This document shows, piece after piece, positions 8,151-16,455 of a stretch of 64,000 bases of DNA. The notes beneath the pieces are model-generated. The model made no database searches and had not been told where the DNA came from. It saw only the letters and a list, made by a program, of their open reading frames with translations. This stretch comes from JAJEAD01 sp965221555 (GTDB taxonomy: Bacteria > Pseudomonadota > Gammaproteobacteria > HK1), in NCBI GenBank assembly GCA_965221555.1, contig OZ244895.1:2108001-2172000 (forward strand), read 5' to 3'. Every line of letters starts with the position of its first letter. Position 1 is the stretch's first letter. The position numbers and the translations under genes are program-made.

Positions 8151-9248
8151 ATGCCTTCGCAACCCGCCTCCACGCTGGTGCGCGCGCTCGACGCCGCGCA
8201 CTACACCGACCCGGCGGCCTTCGAGCACGAACGTGATCGCGTTTTCCGCCGCACCTGGCAGTACGCGGGCCACGCCTCGCAGATCAGAAGGCCCGGAGAC
8301 TACTTCGCCTTCGAAGTGCACGGGCGCCGCCTCTTCTGCGTCAGGCAGCACGACGCTTCCATTGCGTGCTTCTACAACGTCTGCGTGCACCGGGGACACG
8401 AGCTCGTCGCCGGCGTCGGCAACAAGCGGGTTCTGGTGTGTCCCTACCACTCCTGGACCTACGAGCTGGACGGGTCGCTGCGAGCCGCACCGGCGGCGGA
8501 CCGGGTGCCGGGCTTCGAAGCCTCGGGCATCTGCCTGACGGCGGTGCGAAGCGAGGTCATCGGAGGCTTCATCTTCGTGAATCTGGACCGGGACGCCGAG
8601 CGCATGGAGCTCTGGTACCCGGGACTCGAGGCGGGGCTGCGCGAGTACCTGCCCGATGTGGACCGTCTGGGCCCCGCCTATACCCGCACCGTCACCGAGA
8701 GATGCAACTGGAAGGTGTCGGTGGAGAACTACAACGAGTGCTACCACTGCCGGGTGAACCACCCCACCTTCGCGAGCGGCGTCGTGGACCCGGACCGCTA
8801 CGACATCGTGCCCGAGGGCCGCATGCTCTGCCACCTCACCGAGTCGGTGGCGGTGGAGTCGATGAGCTACGCCATCGATGCCGACGCCCATCCCCGGGCT
8901 CTGGACTACCGTTCCTGGTTCCTGTGGCCGACCTTCTCGTTCCAGGTCTATCCTGGCAATGTGCTGAATACCTACTTGTGGCGCGCCATCGACCACCGCA
9001 CCACCGAGGTGATTCGGCAGTGGTTCTCCGTCGATGGGTCGGAGTCCGAAACGCTCCGCCAGCTCGCCGAGCAGGATCTGCGCACGACGGTGGCCGAGGA
9101 TGTGCGCCTCGTCGAAGCGGTGCAGCGCGGACTGGAGAGCGGCGGCTACCGGCCGGCCCCGCTCATCGTCGACCCGCGGGGCGGAGTCGACAGCGAGCAT
9201 TCCATCGCCGCGCTGTACGGATGGCGCGACGAGGCGTTGGCGGGATAG
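8151..9248 (+). CDS. Rieske [2Fe-2S] aromatic-ring-hydroxylating-type oxygenase, alpha subunit; probable betaine N-demethylase
   Basis: A 365-residue terminal oxygenase. The Rieske cluster ligands are C78-x-H80 (CVHRGHEL) and C97-x2-H100 (VCPYHSW). The mononuclear iron motif is E196-x2-H199-x4-H204 in NYNECYHCRVNHP. This ECYHC form is typical of the glycine-betaine, stachydrine and carnitine oxygenase branch rather than true aromatic dioxygenases. The start at 8151 follows AGGAGAG by about 9 nt. Its divergent partner is the dimethylglycine-dehydrogenase-like flavoprotein, consistent with oxidative demethylation of a quaternary amine followed by tertiary amine oxidation. The ferredoxin/flavin reductase that must supply electrons is not in the window. 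Substrate assignment is inference from motif and neighbour. Confidence 0.87.
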   Translation: MPSQPASTLVRALDAAHYTDPAAFEHERDRVFRRTWQYAGHASQIRRPGDYFAFEVHGRRLFCVRQHDASIACFYNVCVHRGHELVAGVGNKRVLVCPYHSWTYELDGSLRAAPAADRVPGFEASGICLTAVRSEVIGGFIFVNLDRDAERMELWYPGLEAGLREYLPDVDRLGPAYTRTVTERCNWKVSVENYNECYHCRVNHPTFASGVVDPDRYDIVPEGRMLCHLTESVAVESMSYAIDADAHPRALDYRSWFLWPTFSFQVYPGNVLNTYLWRAIDHRTTEVIRQWFSVDGSESETLRQLAEQDLRTTVAEDVRLVEAVQRGLESGGYRPAPLIVDPRGGVDSEHSIAALYGWRDEALAG

Positions 9249-9278
9249 GGCGCAGCGGGGCGCCCTGCGACTACGTGC

Positions 9279-10100
9279 TCAGTCCCGCGACCACTTGGTG
9301 CGGGTCCGGGGCTCGGCCACGCCGTCCACGAAGATGTCATCGACCACTTCATTGAAGAAGCACATCAGGGACGCGATGCGCGGGCACTCCGCGATCGGGC
9401 GCGGATAGCTCCACACCACGTCCTCGACCTCTCGCTCCGGCATGCGGGCGTGCCAGTAGACGGCCTCGCCCTTGTAGGGGCAGCGGGTACGGGTCCCGCT
9501 CGGCGCCAGCAGGTCGGTGCGCACGTCCTCGGGAGGGATGTAGTAGCGGGTGGGGATGTCGGTCTCGTGCAGGGTTCGGGCGCGGCGCGTGCTCGCGATA
9601 ACGGCGCCGTCGAGCACCACCTCCACGGGCCGGAAGCACTCGATCACCACGAGGTTCTTGCGCGGGTCGCGGGCGTGGACGAAGACCTGCTCGTCCTCCT
9701 CCCACCACTCGTCCATCGCGCTCCAGTAGAAGGCGACGAGGTCGGAGAGCATCGAGACATGAGGGAAGGGATCGAGGTAGGCCCAGGCGCCGTTCTCCAC
9801 CGCCTTGGACCCCGCCGACACCGTCCAGTAGCTGGCTTCGCCCTTGTGCGGACACCAGGTGTGATGGTCGGTGGGACTCAGGCACTCTTCCGCTACGTCG
9901 GCGCGAGGGAAGTAATACACCGGCAGGTGCCCCTTCTCCAGCATCACCCGCGCGTTCAGCGAATCGACCACGGGGACGCCGTTCAGGTACCCCCGGACGC
10001 GCCGGCCGATCGGCTCGAGGGAGATGTGGTAGTCGATGGCGGTGCTCCAGGCGCCGTCCACCTTGATGGCGGTAACGGGCTCCAGATGAGGTCGGTTCAT
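9279..10100 (-). CDS. DUF427 domain protein with two domain copies
   Basis: A 273-residue protein containing two tandem DUF427 units. Each carries the characteristic signature: HHTWCPHKGEASYW around residue 78 and TRTRCPYKGEAVYWHARM around residue 204, with upstream beta-rich segments such as PVYYFPRADV and RYYIPPEDV. DUF427 has a small beta-tent fold; its biochemical role is not established. The start at 10100 has GGAGGAC 7 nt upstream; an in-frame ATG 15 nt earlier has none. The gene converges with the Rieske oxygenase gene (30 bp apart), and its 5' side faces the first copy of the inverted-repeat element. Confidence 0.82.
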   Translation of the reverse strand: MNRPHLEPVTAIKVDGAWSTAIDYHISLEPIGRRVRGYLNGVPVVDSLNARVMLEKGHLPVYYFPRADVAEECLSPTDHHTWCPHKGEASYWTVSAGSKAVENGAWAYLDPFPHVSMLSDLVAFYWSAMDEWWEEDEQVFVHARDPRKNLVVIECFRPVEVVLDGAVIASTRRARTLHETDIPTRYYIPPEDVRTDLLAPSGTRTRCPYKGEAVYWHARMPEREVEDVVWSYPRPIAECPRIASLMCFFNEVVDDIFVDGVAEPRTRTKWSRD

Positions 10101-10155
10101 GGGATGGTCCTCCACGATCCTGAGGGTGTTGACAAGGGACGGGGCTCTCGCGTCG

Positions 10156-10450
10156 AGCCCCTATATTTCACCGATTTCCTGCTGCGCATGCCAATCTGCT
10201 CGTGTCAGTGGGCCGTACTCCGTCGCGCCGCTTGCGACGTGGTGTCGGCTACCTGCTCGGCTCCGCAGTCCTTGGGCCAAAGCTTTCCGGCCGGGCAAGC
10301 CATCTTTGACTTGCCCGCTTGCCGACCGTTGCGCGCCACCGGCGCTTCGTCTGGTTTCGGCTCGCCGTTGCGCATCTTTCGGTCCGTGCTTCCTGCTGGC
10401 ACGGCATCTTGACGCCCGAAGCGGCCGAAAATCGGTGAGATTTGTGGGCT
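10156..10450 (+). repeat. non-coding inverted-repeat element, copy 1 (MITE-like)
   Basis: A 295-bp intergenic element bounded by imperfect terminal inverted repeats. The left end has TTTCACCGATTTC at 10166-10178; the right end has GAAAATCGGTGAGA at 10427-10440. Outer AGCCC/GGGCT ends lie at 10156 and 10450. Subterminal parts (CTGCTGCG on the left, CCGCTTCGGGCGTC on the right read inward) extend the symmetry to about 40 bp. Related copies lie at 30950-31247 (same orientation), 11681-11848 and 35602-35670 (inverted). No convincing gene lies inside. Confidence 0.75.
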
Positions 10451-10525
10451 GGTGTGTAGCACCCGTCGCCGGTTGCTTGGCGATCCGGGTAAGCGGGCAC
10501 GCCGAGACCACGGCCGCTGGGAAGC

Positions 10526-11599
10526 CTATCCGGGGGTGAGCGGAGCGTGCGGCTTCGTACCCGGGCAGACGATGCCGCCACGCTCACCGATCGTGGTCCG
10601 GCCCCAGCGCGCCGCGTAGTGCGGGGGCAGGGGCCTCCCGTTGGGAGGGCACAGCCACAGTCGGAGCAGGTGGCGCTTGCGCTCGGGCTCCGGCCAGTCC
10701 TCGAACGCGGTGCGGTCATGGAAGATGGTGTGGTTGTGCAGGAACTGGATGTCGCCGGGCCGGAACTCCATGTCGAGATGAATGTCCGGGTCTTCGGCCA
10801 GCTCGTCCAGCAGGTCGAATGCCTCGTGATGCCGGTCGCCGAGGCGCGGCGCCCGGGGCAGGCGCTGCGACGATTCGATGTAGCGCCGTACGTAGTAGCC
10901 CGACATCAGGCCATCGTGGTGGTTGAACACCGAATTGAGGAACCAGGGATCCGCGCCTTCGGGGACCTCGCCCCGCCGGTCGATGGGGACGGGATCGGAG
11001 AGAAGGGCGGCCAGATCCGGGCGACGCCGGGCCACCTCGTTGTAGAGGGTCACCGAGCTCACGATGCTGCTCAGTCCGCCGCGCTTCGCCGGTTGCAGGC
11101 AGAGCAGGCCCACGATGTCGCAGGAGTCGGCGTGGTAGAACTGGCGTTCGGTGGTCTGGTAGGTGCGAACGTCGGGATCGCGGGTGTCGTAGGCGAGGTC
11201 GTAGACGTGACCGAGCACGTGCCCCTGGGCGTTCTGAGACACGGCGCGGCCGAGCCAGGCGCCGATGCCCCAGAACAGGCGGGCGCTCTCCTCGATGGGG
11301 CGGCCTTCGATGTCGAGGCCGCGCAGAAGTGCGAAGCCCCGTCCTTCGACGAGTTCGTCACGCAGTGCGACGAGCCGGGGGCCCAGAGTGGGAAGTTCGA
11401 AGTCTCGCGCCTCGATCTCTTCGAGCGGCAGGCGCCGGGACGCGCGCATCGCGGCGTCGAGCTCGGCCCGATCGCGGGCATCGAGCCAGAGCACCCAGTC
11501 GTCGCGCTTGCGCATCTCGGCGCCGAGCCACGCGGCCGGTCCCCGATAGAAGCGATCGGCCTCGCTTCGAGGGGAAACGGTCTGTGCCGTAGCAGTCAT
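10526..11599 (-). CDS. TauD/TfdA-family 2-oxoglutarate-dependent dioxygenase
   Basis: A 357-residue enzyme of the TauD/TfdA clan. The first iron ligands H156-x-D158 lie in QFYHADSCD. The distal histidine is best placed at H294 in NHTIFHDR, and the 2-oxoglutarate arginine is probably R313 in RHLLRLWL. The sequence GRGFALLRG near residue 86 is a typical clan block. Sulfonate, betaine and carnitine-type hydroxylases occur here; the substrate is not readable. The start at 11599 is supported by AAGAGG about 5 nt upstream. An element copy lies on each side (10156-10450 and 11681-11848), in opposite orientation, so the gene is enclosed by an inverted pair. Confidence 0.85.
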   Translation of the reverse strand: MTATAQTVSPRSEADRFYRGPAAWLGAEMRKRDDWVLWLDARDRAELDAAMRASRRLPLEEIEARDFELPTLGPRLVALRDELVEGRGFALLRGLDIEGRPIEESARLFWGIGAWLGRAVSQNAQGHVLGHVYDLAYDTRDPDVRTYQTTERQFYHADSCDIVGLLCLQPAKRGGLSSIVSSVTLYNEVARRRPDLAALLSDPVPIDRRGEVPEGADPWFLNSVFNHHDGLMSGYYVRRYIESSQRLPRAPRLGDRHHEAFDLLDELAEDPDIHLDMEFRPGDIQFLHNHTIFHDRTAFEDWPEPERKRHLLRLWLCPPNGRPLPPHYAARWGRTTIGERGGIVCPGTKPHAPLTPG

Positions 11600-11680
11600 G
11601 GTTGCCTCTTCATCGCGACCGCGACGCCCGCCTCCCGCCGGCAGCGCCGAAGGTGGGTGCGGTGGCGTCGAAAACGGCCA

Positions 11681-11848
11681 AGTCCGCAAGTTTCACCGAT
11701 TTTCTGCCGCTTCGGGCGTCAAGGTGCCGTGGTAGCGGAGCGCAGCAGGCAGCCGACACGAAGTCGTTGCGGCGCGACGGAGTACGGCCCACTAACACGT
11801 GCATATTGACGTCCGCAGCAGGAAGTCGGTGAAAAAGATATGCGGTCT
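11681..11848 (-). repeat. non-coding inverted-repeat element, copy 2 (internally deleted, inverted)
   Basis: A shortened copy of about 168 bp in opposite orientation to copy 1. It begins with TTTCACCGATTTTC (11690-11703) followed by TGCCGCTTCGGGCGTCAAGG, and ends with GGAAGTCGGTGAAAAA near 11821-11836. The sequence TAGTGGGCCGTACTCCGTCG, read on the minus strand, matches the equivalent part of copy 1 almost exactly. The middle 120 or so bases present in the long copies are missing. It lies between the TauD-like gene and the glutathione transferase gene. Confidence 0.7.
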
Positions 11849-12019
11849 CACCTCATCGTATCCCTTCCGGCTCGCGGATTCACGCGGGAGGCGGGGATCG
11901 GGTCGGGAGCAATTCACCTTTCCGGTGCGGTCGCATATGTGCGGTCCGCTTCGATGGTCACCGGGCAGGCGCCCCATGATCACCACCAAATTGCCACTGA
12001 ATATTTGGCGCAGTAGAGA

Positions 12020-12637
12020 TCAGCCGGTGTCGGTCACGGGGCCGTCGAGCGCGTCGGCGCGCCGGTAGGCGTCCCGGTCGGAGACCCGTGCCCAGTACTC
12101 GGAGAAGGCGGAGCGTTGCGGAAGACTGCCCATGAACATTCCCCAGCCGACATGCGAACCCACGTAGACGTCGGCGGCCGAGAAGCGCTCGCCGGCGATG
12201 TACGGGCTCTGCGCCACCGCCCCTTCCAGGGTATCGACCACCTTCTCGTAGGTGCCGTACCCGATCATCGACTCCTGGGCGGCCGGCACCTCGAAGCCCA
12301 GGTGGCGGTTGGTGGTCGCCGCTTCCAACGGCCCCGCCGCGAACAGGAGCCACCGGTAGTAGGCGCCGCGCTCGCCGACGGGCGGAGCGAGTCCCGCCTC
12401 CGGGAAGGCATCGGCGAGGTAGGCGCAGATTGCCGCCGCCTCGGTGACGACGGCGCCGCGATGGCCGAGCGCCGGGACCTTGCCCATCGGATTGATGGCG
12501 AGAAAGGCCGCCGATCTCATCGGCTCGCCGTACTCGATCACCTCGGTACGGTAGGCCACGCCCACCTCCTCGAGCATCCAGCGTGCGATGCGCCCGCGCG
12601 ATTGGGGGTTGGTATACAAGACGAGTTCGTCCGCCAT
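12020..12637 (-). CDS. glutathione S-transferase
   Basis: A 205-residue cytosolic GST. The N-terminal thioredoxin-like domain begins with LVLYTNPQSRGRIARWMLEE, which places a Ser/Arg-type active site near residues 12-15. The cis-proline block INPMGKVPAL and the glutathione-contacting TEAAAICAYL follow. The all-helical C-terminal domain ends with a SAADVYVGSHVGW capping motif. The start at 12637 has GGAGAC about 5 nt upstream. It lies divergent from the amide-transporter gene set across 165 bp. The physiological substrate is unknown, and nothing ties it to the neighbouring nitrogen genes beyond position. Confidence 0.88.
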   Translation of the reverse strand: MADELVLYTNPQSRGRIARWMLEEVGVAYRTEVIEYGEPMRSAAFLAINPMGKVPALGHRGAVVTEAAAICAYLADAFPEAGLAPPVGERGAYYRWLLFAAGPLEAATTNRHLGFEVPAAQESMIGYGTYEKVVDTLEGAVAQSPYIAGERFSAADVYVGSHVGWGMFMGSLPQRSAFSEYWARVSDRDAYRRADALDGPVTDTG

Positions 12638-12721
12638 CGCCGTCTCCGTGCGCTCAGCTCATGGTGACGATAAACGAAAAACGCGGGGATGATCATCGGC
12701 GATCCGGGCGAGCCGGCCGGC

Positions 12722-12750
12722 TTGTTCCCCGATCGGGTGCTTGTTATGTT
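12722..12750 (+). promoter_or_regulatory. candidate sigma-70 promoter for the amide/urea transporter genes
   Basis: TTGTTC at 12722-12727 and TATGTT at 12745-12750 are separated by 17 bp, a good -35/-10 match. Transcription would start near 12757, about 45 nt before the binding-protein gene and its GAGGAG ribosome site. It is predicted by eye only. Confidence 0.4.
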
Positions 12751-12802
12751 TGCCCGGTGATCGAAGTCAGCGTCCCGTTTTGAACCACTTGAGGAGACCA
12801 TG

Positions 12803-14392
12803 ATGTCCGAGGACAAGAAAGTGTCGAAAGTGAGCGGTGAGAGCGAAACGACGCAGCCGGGCGCCGAGAGCGGCGAAAGCACGCATCGGGGTGAGGCGAA
12901 CCCGCAGGGTGCGGGAAGGCTCTGGCCCGGCCCTCAGTTGAAGCGCCGCACCTTTCTTACCGGTTCCGCCGTGGCCGCGACCACCGCGACCACCGCGAGC
13001 TTCTTCCCGGGGCTGCGGATGGCGCGGGCGCAGGAAAGCGGCCCGGTAAAGATGGGTTTCATCGAGGACGAATCCGGAAACCTCTCGGTCTACGGACTTC
13101 AGAAGCTGCATGCGGCGCAGCTTGCGGTCAAGGAGATCAATGAGGGCAAGACGCTCAAGGGCGGCGCCAACATCGGCACCGGAGGGTACGGTCCGCTCGC
13201 CTCCTACGCGGGCATGCCGCCGGTCATCAGCAAGGACGGAGTGGGTCTCGACGTGGTGGGCGACGGCGGCGCCATGGACAGCACCGCCAGTGTTTTCGTG
13301 GAAGACGACGACGTGTTCGTGGACTCCGGCGATCAAGGAATCCTGGGGCGCGAGCTCGAGCTCGTCTCCGCCGACGGCCAGAGCAACAATGCCCTCTGGC
13401 AGCAGCTTACCCGGCGCCTCATCCAGCAGGACAAGGTGGATGTGCTGGTCGCGGGATTCGCAAGCGCCGAGCGCGAGGCGATACGCCCGATCGTCGACCA
13501 GTTCAACCAGCTCTATTTCTATACCAATCAGTACGAGGGCGGCGTCGCCGACTCGAACACTTTCTGCACCGGACCGGTATGCGAGCAGCAGGTGATCCCG
13601 GTTGTGCAGTACATGGTCGAGAAGTTCGGACCGCGCTGCTACACGATCGCCGCGGATTACAACTTCGGCCAGTTGACGGCGGCCTGGACCAAGGCGTTCG
13701 TGCCGCTGGTCGGCGGAGAGATCATCGGCGAGGAGTTCATTCCTCTTTCGGTCTCCGAGTTCAGCCAGGTGATCGCGCGCATCCAGCAAGCGAAGCCCGA
13801 CTGGGTGATGACGCTGCTCGTCGGCCAGAATCACCACAACTACTATCCGCAGGCCGCGGCGGCGGGGCTCGATCTCCCGATGGCGTCCACCGTCAACATG
13901 GCGCAGGGCTACGAGCACAAGCGCTTCCCTCCGCCCTCGCTGAATCAGATGCACAACGCGATTCAGTACCAGCTAGAGGTTCCGACCGCGCGCAACCGCG
14001 CCTTCGTGAAGCGGTGGATGGACATGTTCCCGGAGGACGAATACATCGGGGAGATGGCTCAGAACACCTATTTCACCGTCCACATGTATGCGCAGGCGGC
14101 GCGCCTTGCCGGCACCACCGACCAGGAAACGGTGAAACGGGCGCTGGAGCTCGGATGGGCGATCGAGGCTCCCGAGGGCGCGGTGTTCCTCGAGCCGGGC
14201 ACGCACCACTGCGCGCACTACATCCGGCTTGCGGTGTGCGACGAGAATCACGATGTGCACTTCGTGCGCGAGTGGCCGATGATCCAGGCGTGGTGGCTCC
14301 AGAGGCTGGGGGTCAACCTCATTCGTCATCCGGAGTACAAGCAGTATGTTCCGGACGAGGATCCCTACTTCTCGATGTTCGGGATGTCATAG
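12803..14392 (+). CDS. urea/short-chain-amide ABC transporter, periplasmic substrate-binding protein (UrtA/FmdD-like)
   Basis: A 529-residue Tat-exported binding protein. The twin-arginine motif is KRRTFLTG with R48-R49, followed by a hydrophobic stretch and a likely cleavage after ARA at residue 76. The long hydrophilic stretch before the signal is unusual but not unique. The mature part (VKMGFIEDESGNLSVYG, DQGILGRELELV, YNFGQLTAAW, QNTYFTVHMYAQAA) is of the branched-chain/urea/amide binding family (peripla_BP_5), closest in style to UrtA and FmdD. GAGGAG at 12791-12796 lies 6 nt before the ATG at 12803, so I prefer that to the ATG at 12800. It heads a five-gene transporter set followed by a formamidase, which favours short amides or urea as substrate. 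Confidence 0.85.
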   Translation: MSEDKKVSKVSGESETTQPGAESGESTHRGEANPQGAGRLWPGPQLKRRTFLTGSAVAATTATTASFFPGLRMARAQESGPVKMGFIEDESGNLSVYGLQKLHAAQLAVKEINEGKTLKGGANIGTGGYGPLASYAGMPPVISKDGVGLDVVGDGGAMDSTASVFVEDDDVFVDSGDQGILGRELELVSADGQSNNALWQQLTRRLIQQDKVDVLVAGFASAEREAIRPIVDQFNQLYFYTNQYEGGVADSNTFCTGPVCEQQVIPVVQYMVEKFGPRCYTIAADYNFGQLTAAWTKAFVPLVGGEIIGEEFIPLSVSEFSQVIARIQQAKPDWVMTLLVGQNHHNYYPQAAAAGLDLPMASTVNMAQGYEHKRFPPPSLNQMHNAIQYQLEVPTARNRAFVKRWMDMFPEDEYIGEMAQNTYFTVHMYAQAARLAGTTDQETVKRALELGWAIEAPEGAVFLEPGTHHCAHYIRLAVCDENHDVHFVREWPMIQAWWLQRLGVNLIRHPEYKQYVPDEDPYFSMFGMS

Positions 14393-14422
14393 GGGCCTTT
14401 TCCGACGCAACCATCGGGTGCC

Positions 14423-14462
14423 GCAACCCGCCGCATGAACGAGACTTCGTGCGGCGGGTTGC
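14423..14462 (+). terminator. 13-bp perfect hairpin between binding-protein and permease genes (attenuator or mRNA 3' stabiliser)
   Basis: GCAACCCGCCGCA (14423-14435) is exactly complementary to TGCGGCGGGTTGC (14450-14462), with a 14-nt loop. No T-tract follows. It sits 30 bp after the binding-protein stop and 34 bp before the first permease start. This is the typical place for a structure that keeps the binding-protein transcript in excess over the membrane components. Confidence 0.6.
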
Positions 14463-14496
14463 ATGATCCGCCACAGTCCGGGCGAACGGGAGACTC

Positions 14497-15393
14497 ATGG
14501 AAGATCTCGGCGTCGTCGTAAGCATCCTCTACCAGTTCGGGACGAACGGCGCGTTCCTGCTGCTGTGCGCGCTCGGGCTGATCGTCATCCTGGGGATGAT
14601 GAACATCATCAATCTCGCCCATGGCGAGCTGATGATGATGGGCGCCTACACGGCGTCGCTCGCCTACCAGTTCGGAGTCCCCTTTCCGATCGCCGTCGTG
14701 GTCGCGTTCTTCGTGGTCGGCGCCTTCGGCGCGCTCCTGGAGCGGGTGGTGGTCCGCCGCTTCTACGGGCGCGAGCTCGGCGCCCTGGTGGTCACCTGGG
14801 GCATCAGCCTGCTCCTGAGCCAGGGGACCTTCCTGGTCCTGGGGCCCTTCCTGCCTTCCATTCCCATTCCGGGAGGCGCCATCGACGTCGGTCAGTACTC
14901 GCTTTCGGTGTACTGGCTCATCCTCATCGCGGTCTCGGTCGCCGCGGTGGTCGGACTGGCGTGGCTCTACAACCGCACCGAGTTCGGGCTGCACGCGCGC
15001 GCCACCATGCAGAACGCCGAGATGGCGCGGGCGCTGGGCGTTAACACCGGCCGCGTCTACATGCTCACCTTCAGCCTTGGCGCGGGACTCGCCGGTTTCA
15101 GCGGCGCGCTTCTCGCCCCCACCGCTTCCATCATGCCCTTCATGGGCCAGCAGTTCGTGGCCCCCGCGTTCATCACCGTAGTGGTGGGCGGGGCGTCCAA
15201 CGTCATCGCCGGCGCGGTCGGCTCCAGCGTGCTCCTGTCCCTGGTGCGCACCCCCGTCGGCTTCTATCTCGGCGCCTTTCTCGGGCTGGTGGCGCTGCTG
15301 CTTGCCGCGCTCATCATCATCCGGCTGATGCCGAACGGCGTCTCCGCCTACTTCCAGCGCTGGTCGGACCGGCGCTCCCGGCCCACCGCCTGA
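14497..15393 (+). CDS. urea/amide/branched-chain ABC transporter permease (UrtB/LivH-like)
   Basis: A 298-residue integral membrane protein with about eight hydrophobic segments. It carries the LivH/UrtB signature regions GLIVILGMMNIINLAHGELMM near residues 27-47 and LGAGLAGFSGALLAP near residue 195. It forms one half of the inner-membrane channel with the next gene. The start at 14497 has GGGAGAC just upstream. Its stop overlaps the following permease start (TGATG), giving translational coupling. The LAHGE motif near residue 41 is the family hallmark. Confidence 0.88.
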   Translation: MEDLGVVVSILYQFGTNGAFLLLCALGLIVILGMMNIINLAHGELMMMGAYTASLAYQFGVPFPIAVVVAFFVVGAFGALLERVVVRRFYGRELGALVVTWGISLLLSQGTFLVLGPFLPSIPIPGGAIDVGQYSLSVYWLILIAVSVAAVVGLAWLYNRTEFGLHARATMQNAEMARALGVNTGRVYMLTFSLGAGLAGFSGALLAPTASIMPFMGQQFVAPAFITVVVGGASNVIAGAVGSSVLLSLVRTPVGFYLGAFLGLVALLLAALIIIRLMPNGVSAYFQRWSDRRSRPTA

Positions 15394-16442
15394 TGAAGCG
15401 CCTGTTCCGACTCGCCACCGGTCCCGAGGACATCGGCCGCTCGCCTCCCTTCTGGACCGCATTCGCGATCCTCATCCTCTACCTGTTCGCGAGCCCCCTG
15501 TGGCTGAGCGAGTTCGAGGCCTACAACGTCTCCTACTATCTGCTCAATCTGCCCATGGCTCTGGGGCTCTGTCTGCTTTGGGGTTACTGCGGAGTACTGA
15601 GCTTCGGTCAGGTGGCCTACTTCGGCATTGCGGGCTATGTCTACGGGATCATCGCCGGCAACCTCGTGGGCACCGGCTGGGGACCCATCGGGGGTGAGGT
15701 GGGAGGGCTCGCCGCCTGCGCACTCGTCGCCGCCGTCTTCGGCTACTTCGTGTTCTACGCCCGGGTACAGGCCTGGATCGTGCCCATCCTGACCCTGGTG
15801 CTCACACTCCTGCTGGAGACCTTTCTCGGCCAGACCGCGGGCTACCAGTGGCGCGTGGGCAATGTCCAGCTCGGGGGATACAACGGCATGACGGGTATCC
15901 CCTCATTCCAGATCGGAAACCTCGTCTTTTACGGATATGCCTTCTACTACTTCGTTCTGGTGGCCGTGGTGCTGTGCTACTTCGCTTGCCGCATGCTCGT
16001 GAACTCCCACTTCGGAAAGGTCATGCTCGCAATCCGGGAGGATCCCGTGCGCGCGGAGCTGCTCGGCTACGACATTCGTGCCCGTCAGCTCGGCGTCTTC
16101 GTGCTGGCGAGCGTGCTCGCCGGAATCTCCGGTCTGTTCTACGTGCAATGGGGGAACTACATAACGCCTTCCCAGGTCGGCCTCGTAAGCGCCGCGCTTC
16201 CGGTGATCTGGGTCGCGGTGGGCGGGCGCACCAGTCTGCTTGCCGTCGCAATTGCCACCTACGCACTCAACTGGCTCAACTACTCCCTCTCGTCGGCGGG
16301 GAACCAGTACGCCCTCGTCATCATCGGCGCTCTGCTGGTGGTCGTCATGCTCTTCTTCCCCCGGGGCATCGTGGTCATGCTGGCGGAGACCGGACTCCGC
16401 GGCAGCCTGCAAAAGCTCCGCGGGATGTTCCGCCGGAAGTGA
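15393..16442 (+). CDS. urea/amide/branched-chain ABC transporter permease (UrtC/LivM-like)
   Basis: A 349-residue membrane protein of the LivM/UrtC family, with the block LGLCLLWGYCGVLSFGQVAYFG near residues 58-79 (the typical CGxxSFGQ loop). It also shows a cytoplasmic coupling region resembling AIREDPVRAELLGYD near residue 211 and a further helix with LASVLAGISGLFYVQWGNY. It starts one base into the stop of the upstream permease and ends 13 bp before the first ATPase gene, so all are cotranscribed. It pairs with the LivH-like permease. Confidence 0.88.
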   Translation: MKRLFRLATGPEDIGRSPPFWTAFAILILYLFASPLWLSEFEAYNVSYYLLNLPMALGLCLLWGYCGVLSFGQVAYFGIAGYVYGIIAGNLVGTGWGPIGGEVGGLAACALVAAVFGYFVFYARVQAWIVPILTLVLTLLLETFLGQTAGYQWRVGNVQLGGYNGMTGIPSFQIGNLVFYGYAFYYFVLVAVVLCYFACRMLVNSHFGKVMLAIREDPVRAELLGYDIRARQLGVFVLASVLAGISGLFYVQWGNYITPSQVGLVSAALPVIWVAVGGRTSLLAVAIATYALNWLNYSLSSAGNQYALVIIGALLVVVMLFFPRGIVVMLAETGLRGSLQKLRGMFRRK

Positions 16443-16455
16443 GCGAGAGCCTGCC

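Noticed and set aside
10161..10511. Open frames inside the inverted-repeat elements
   Set aside because: Frames are not conserved between copies and the short copies lose them. The element is best read as non-coding.
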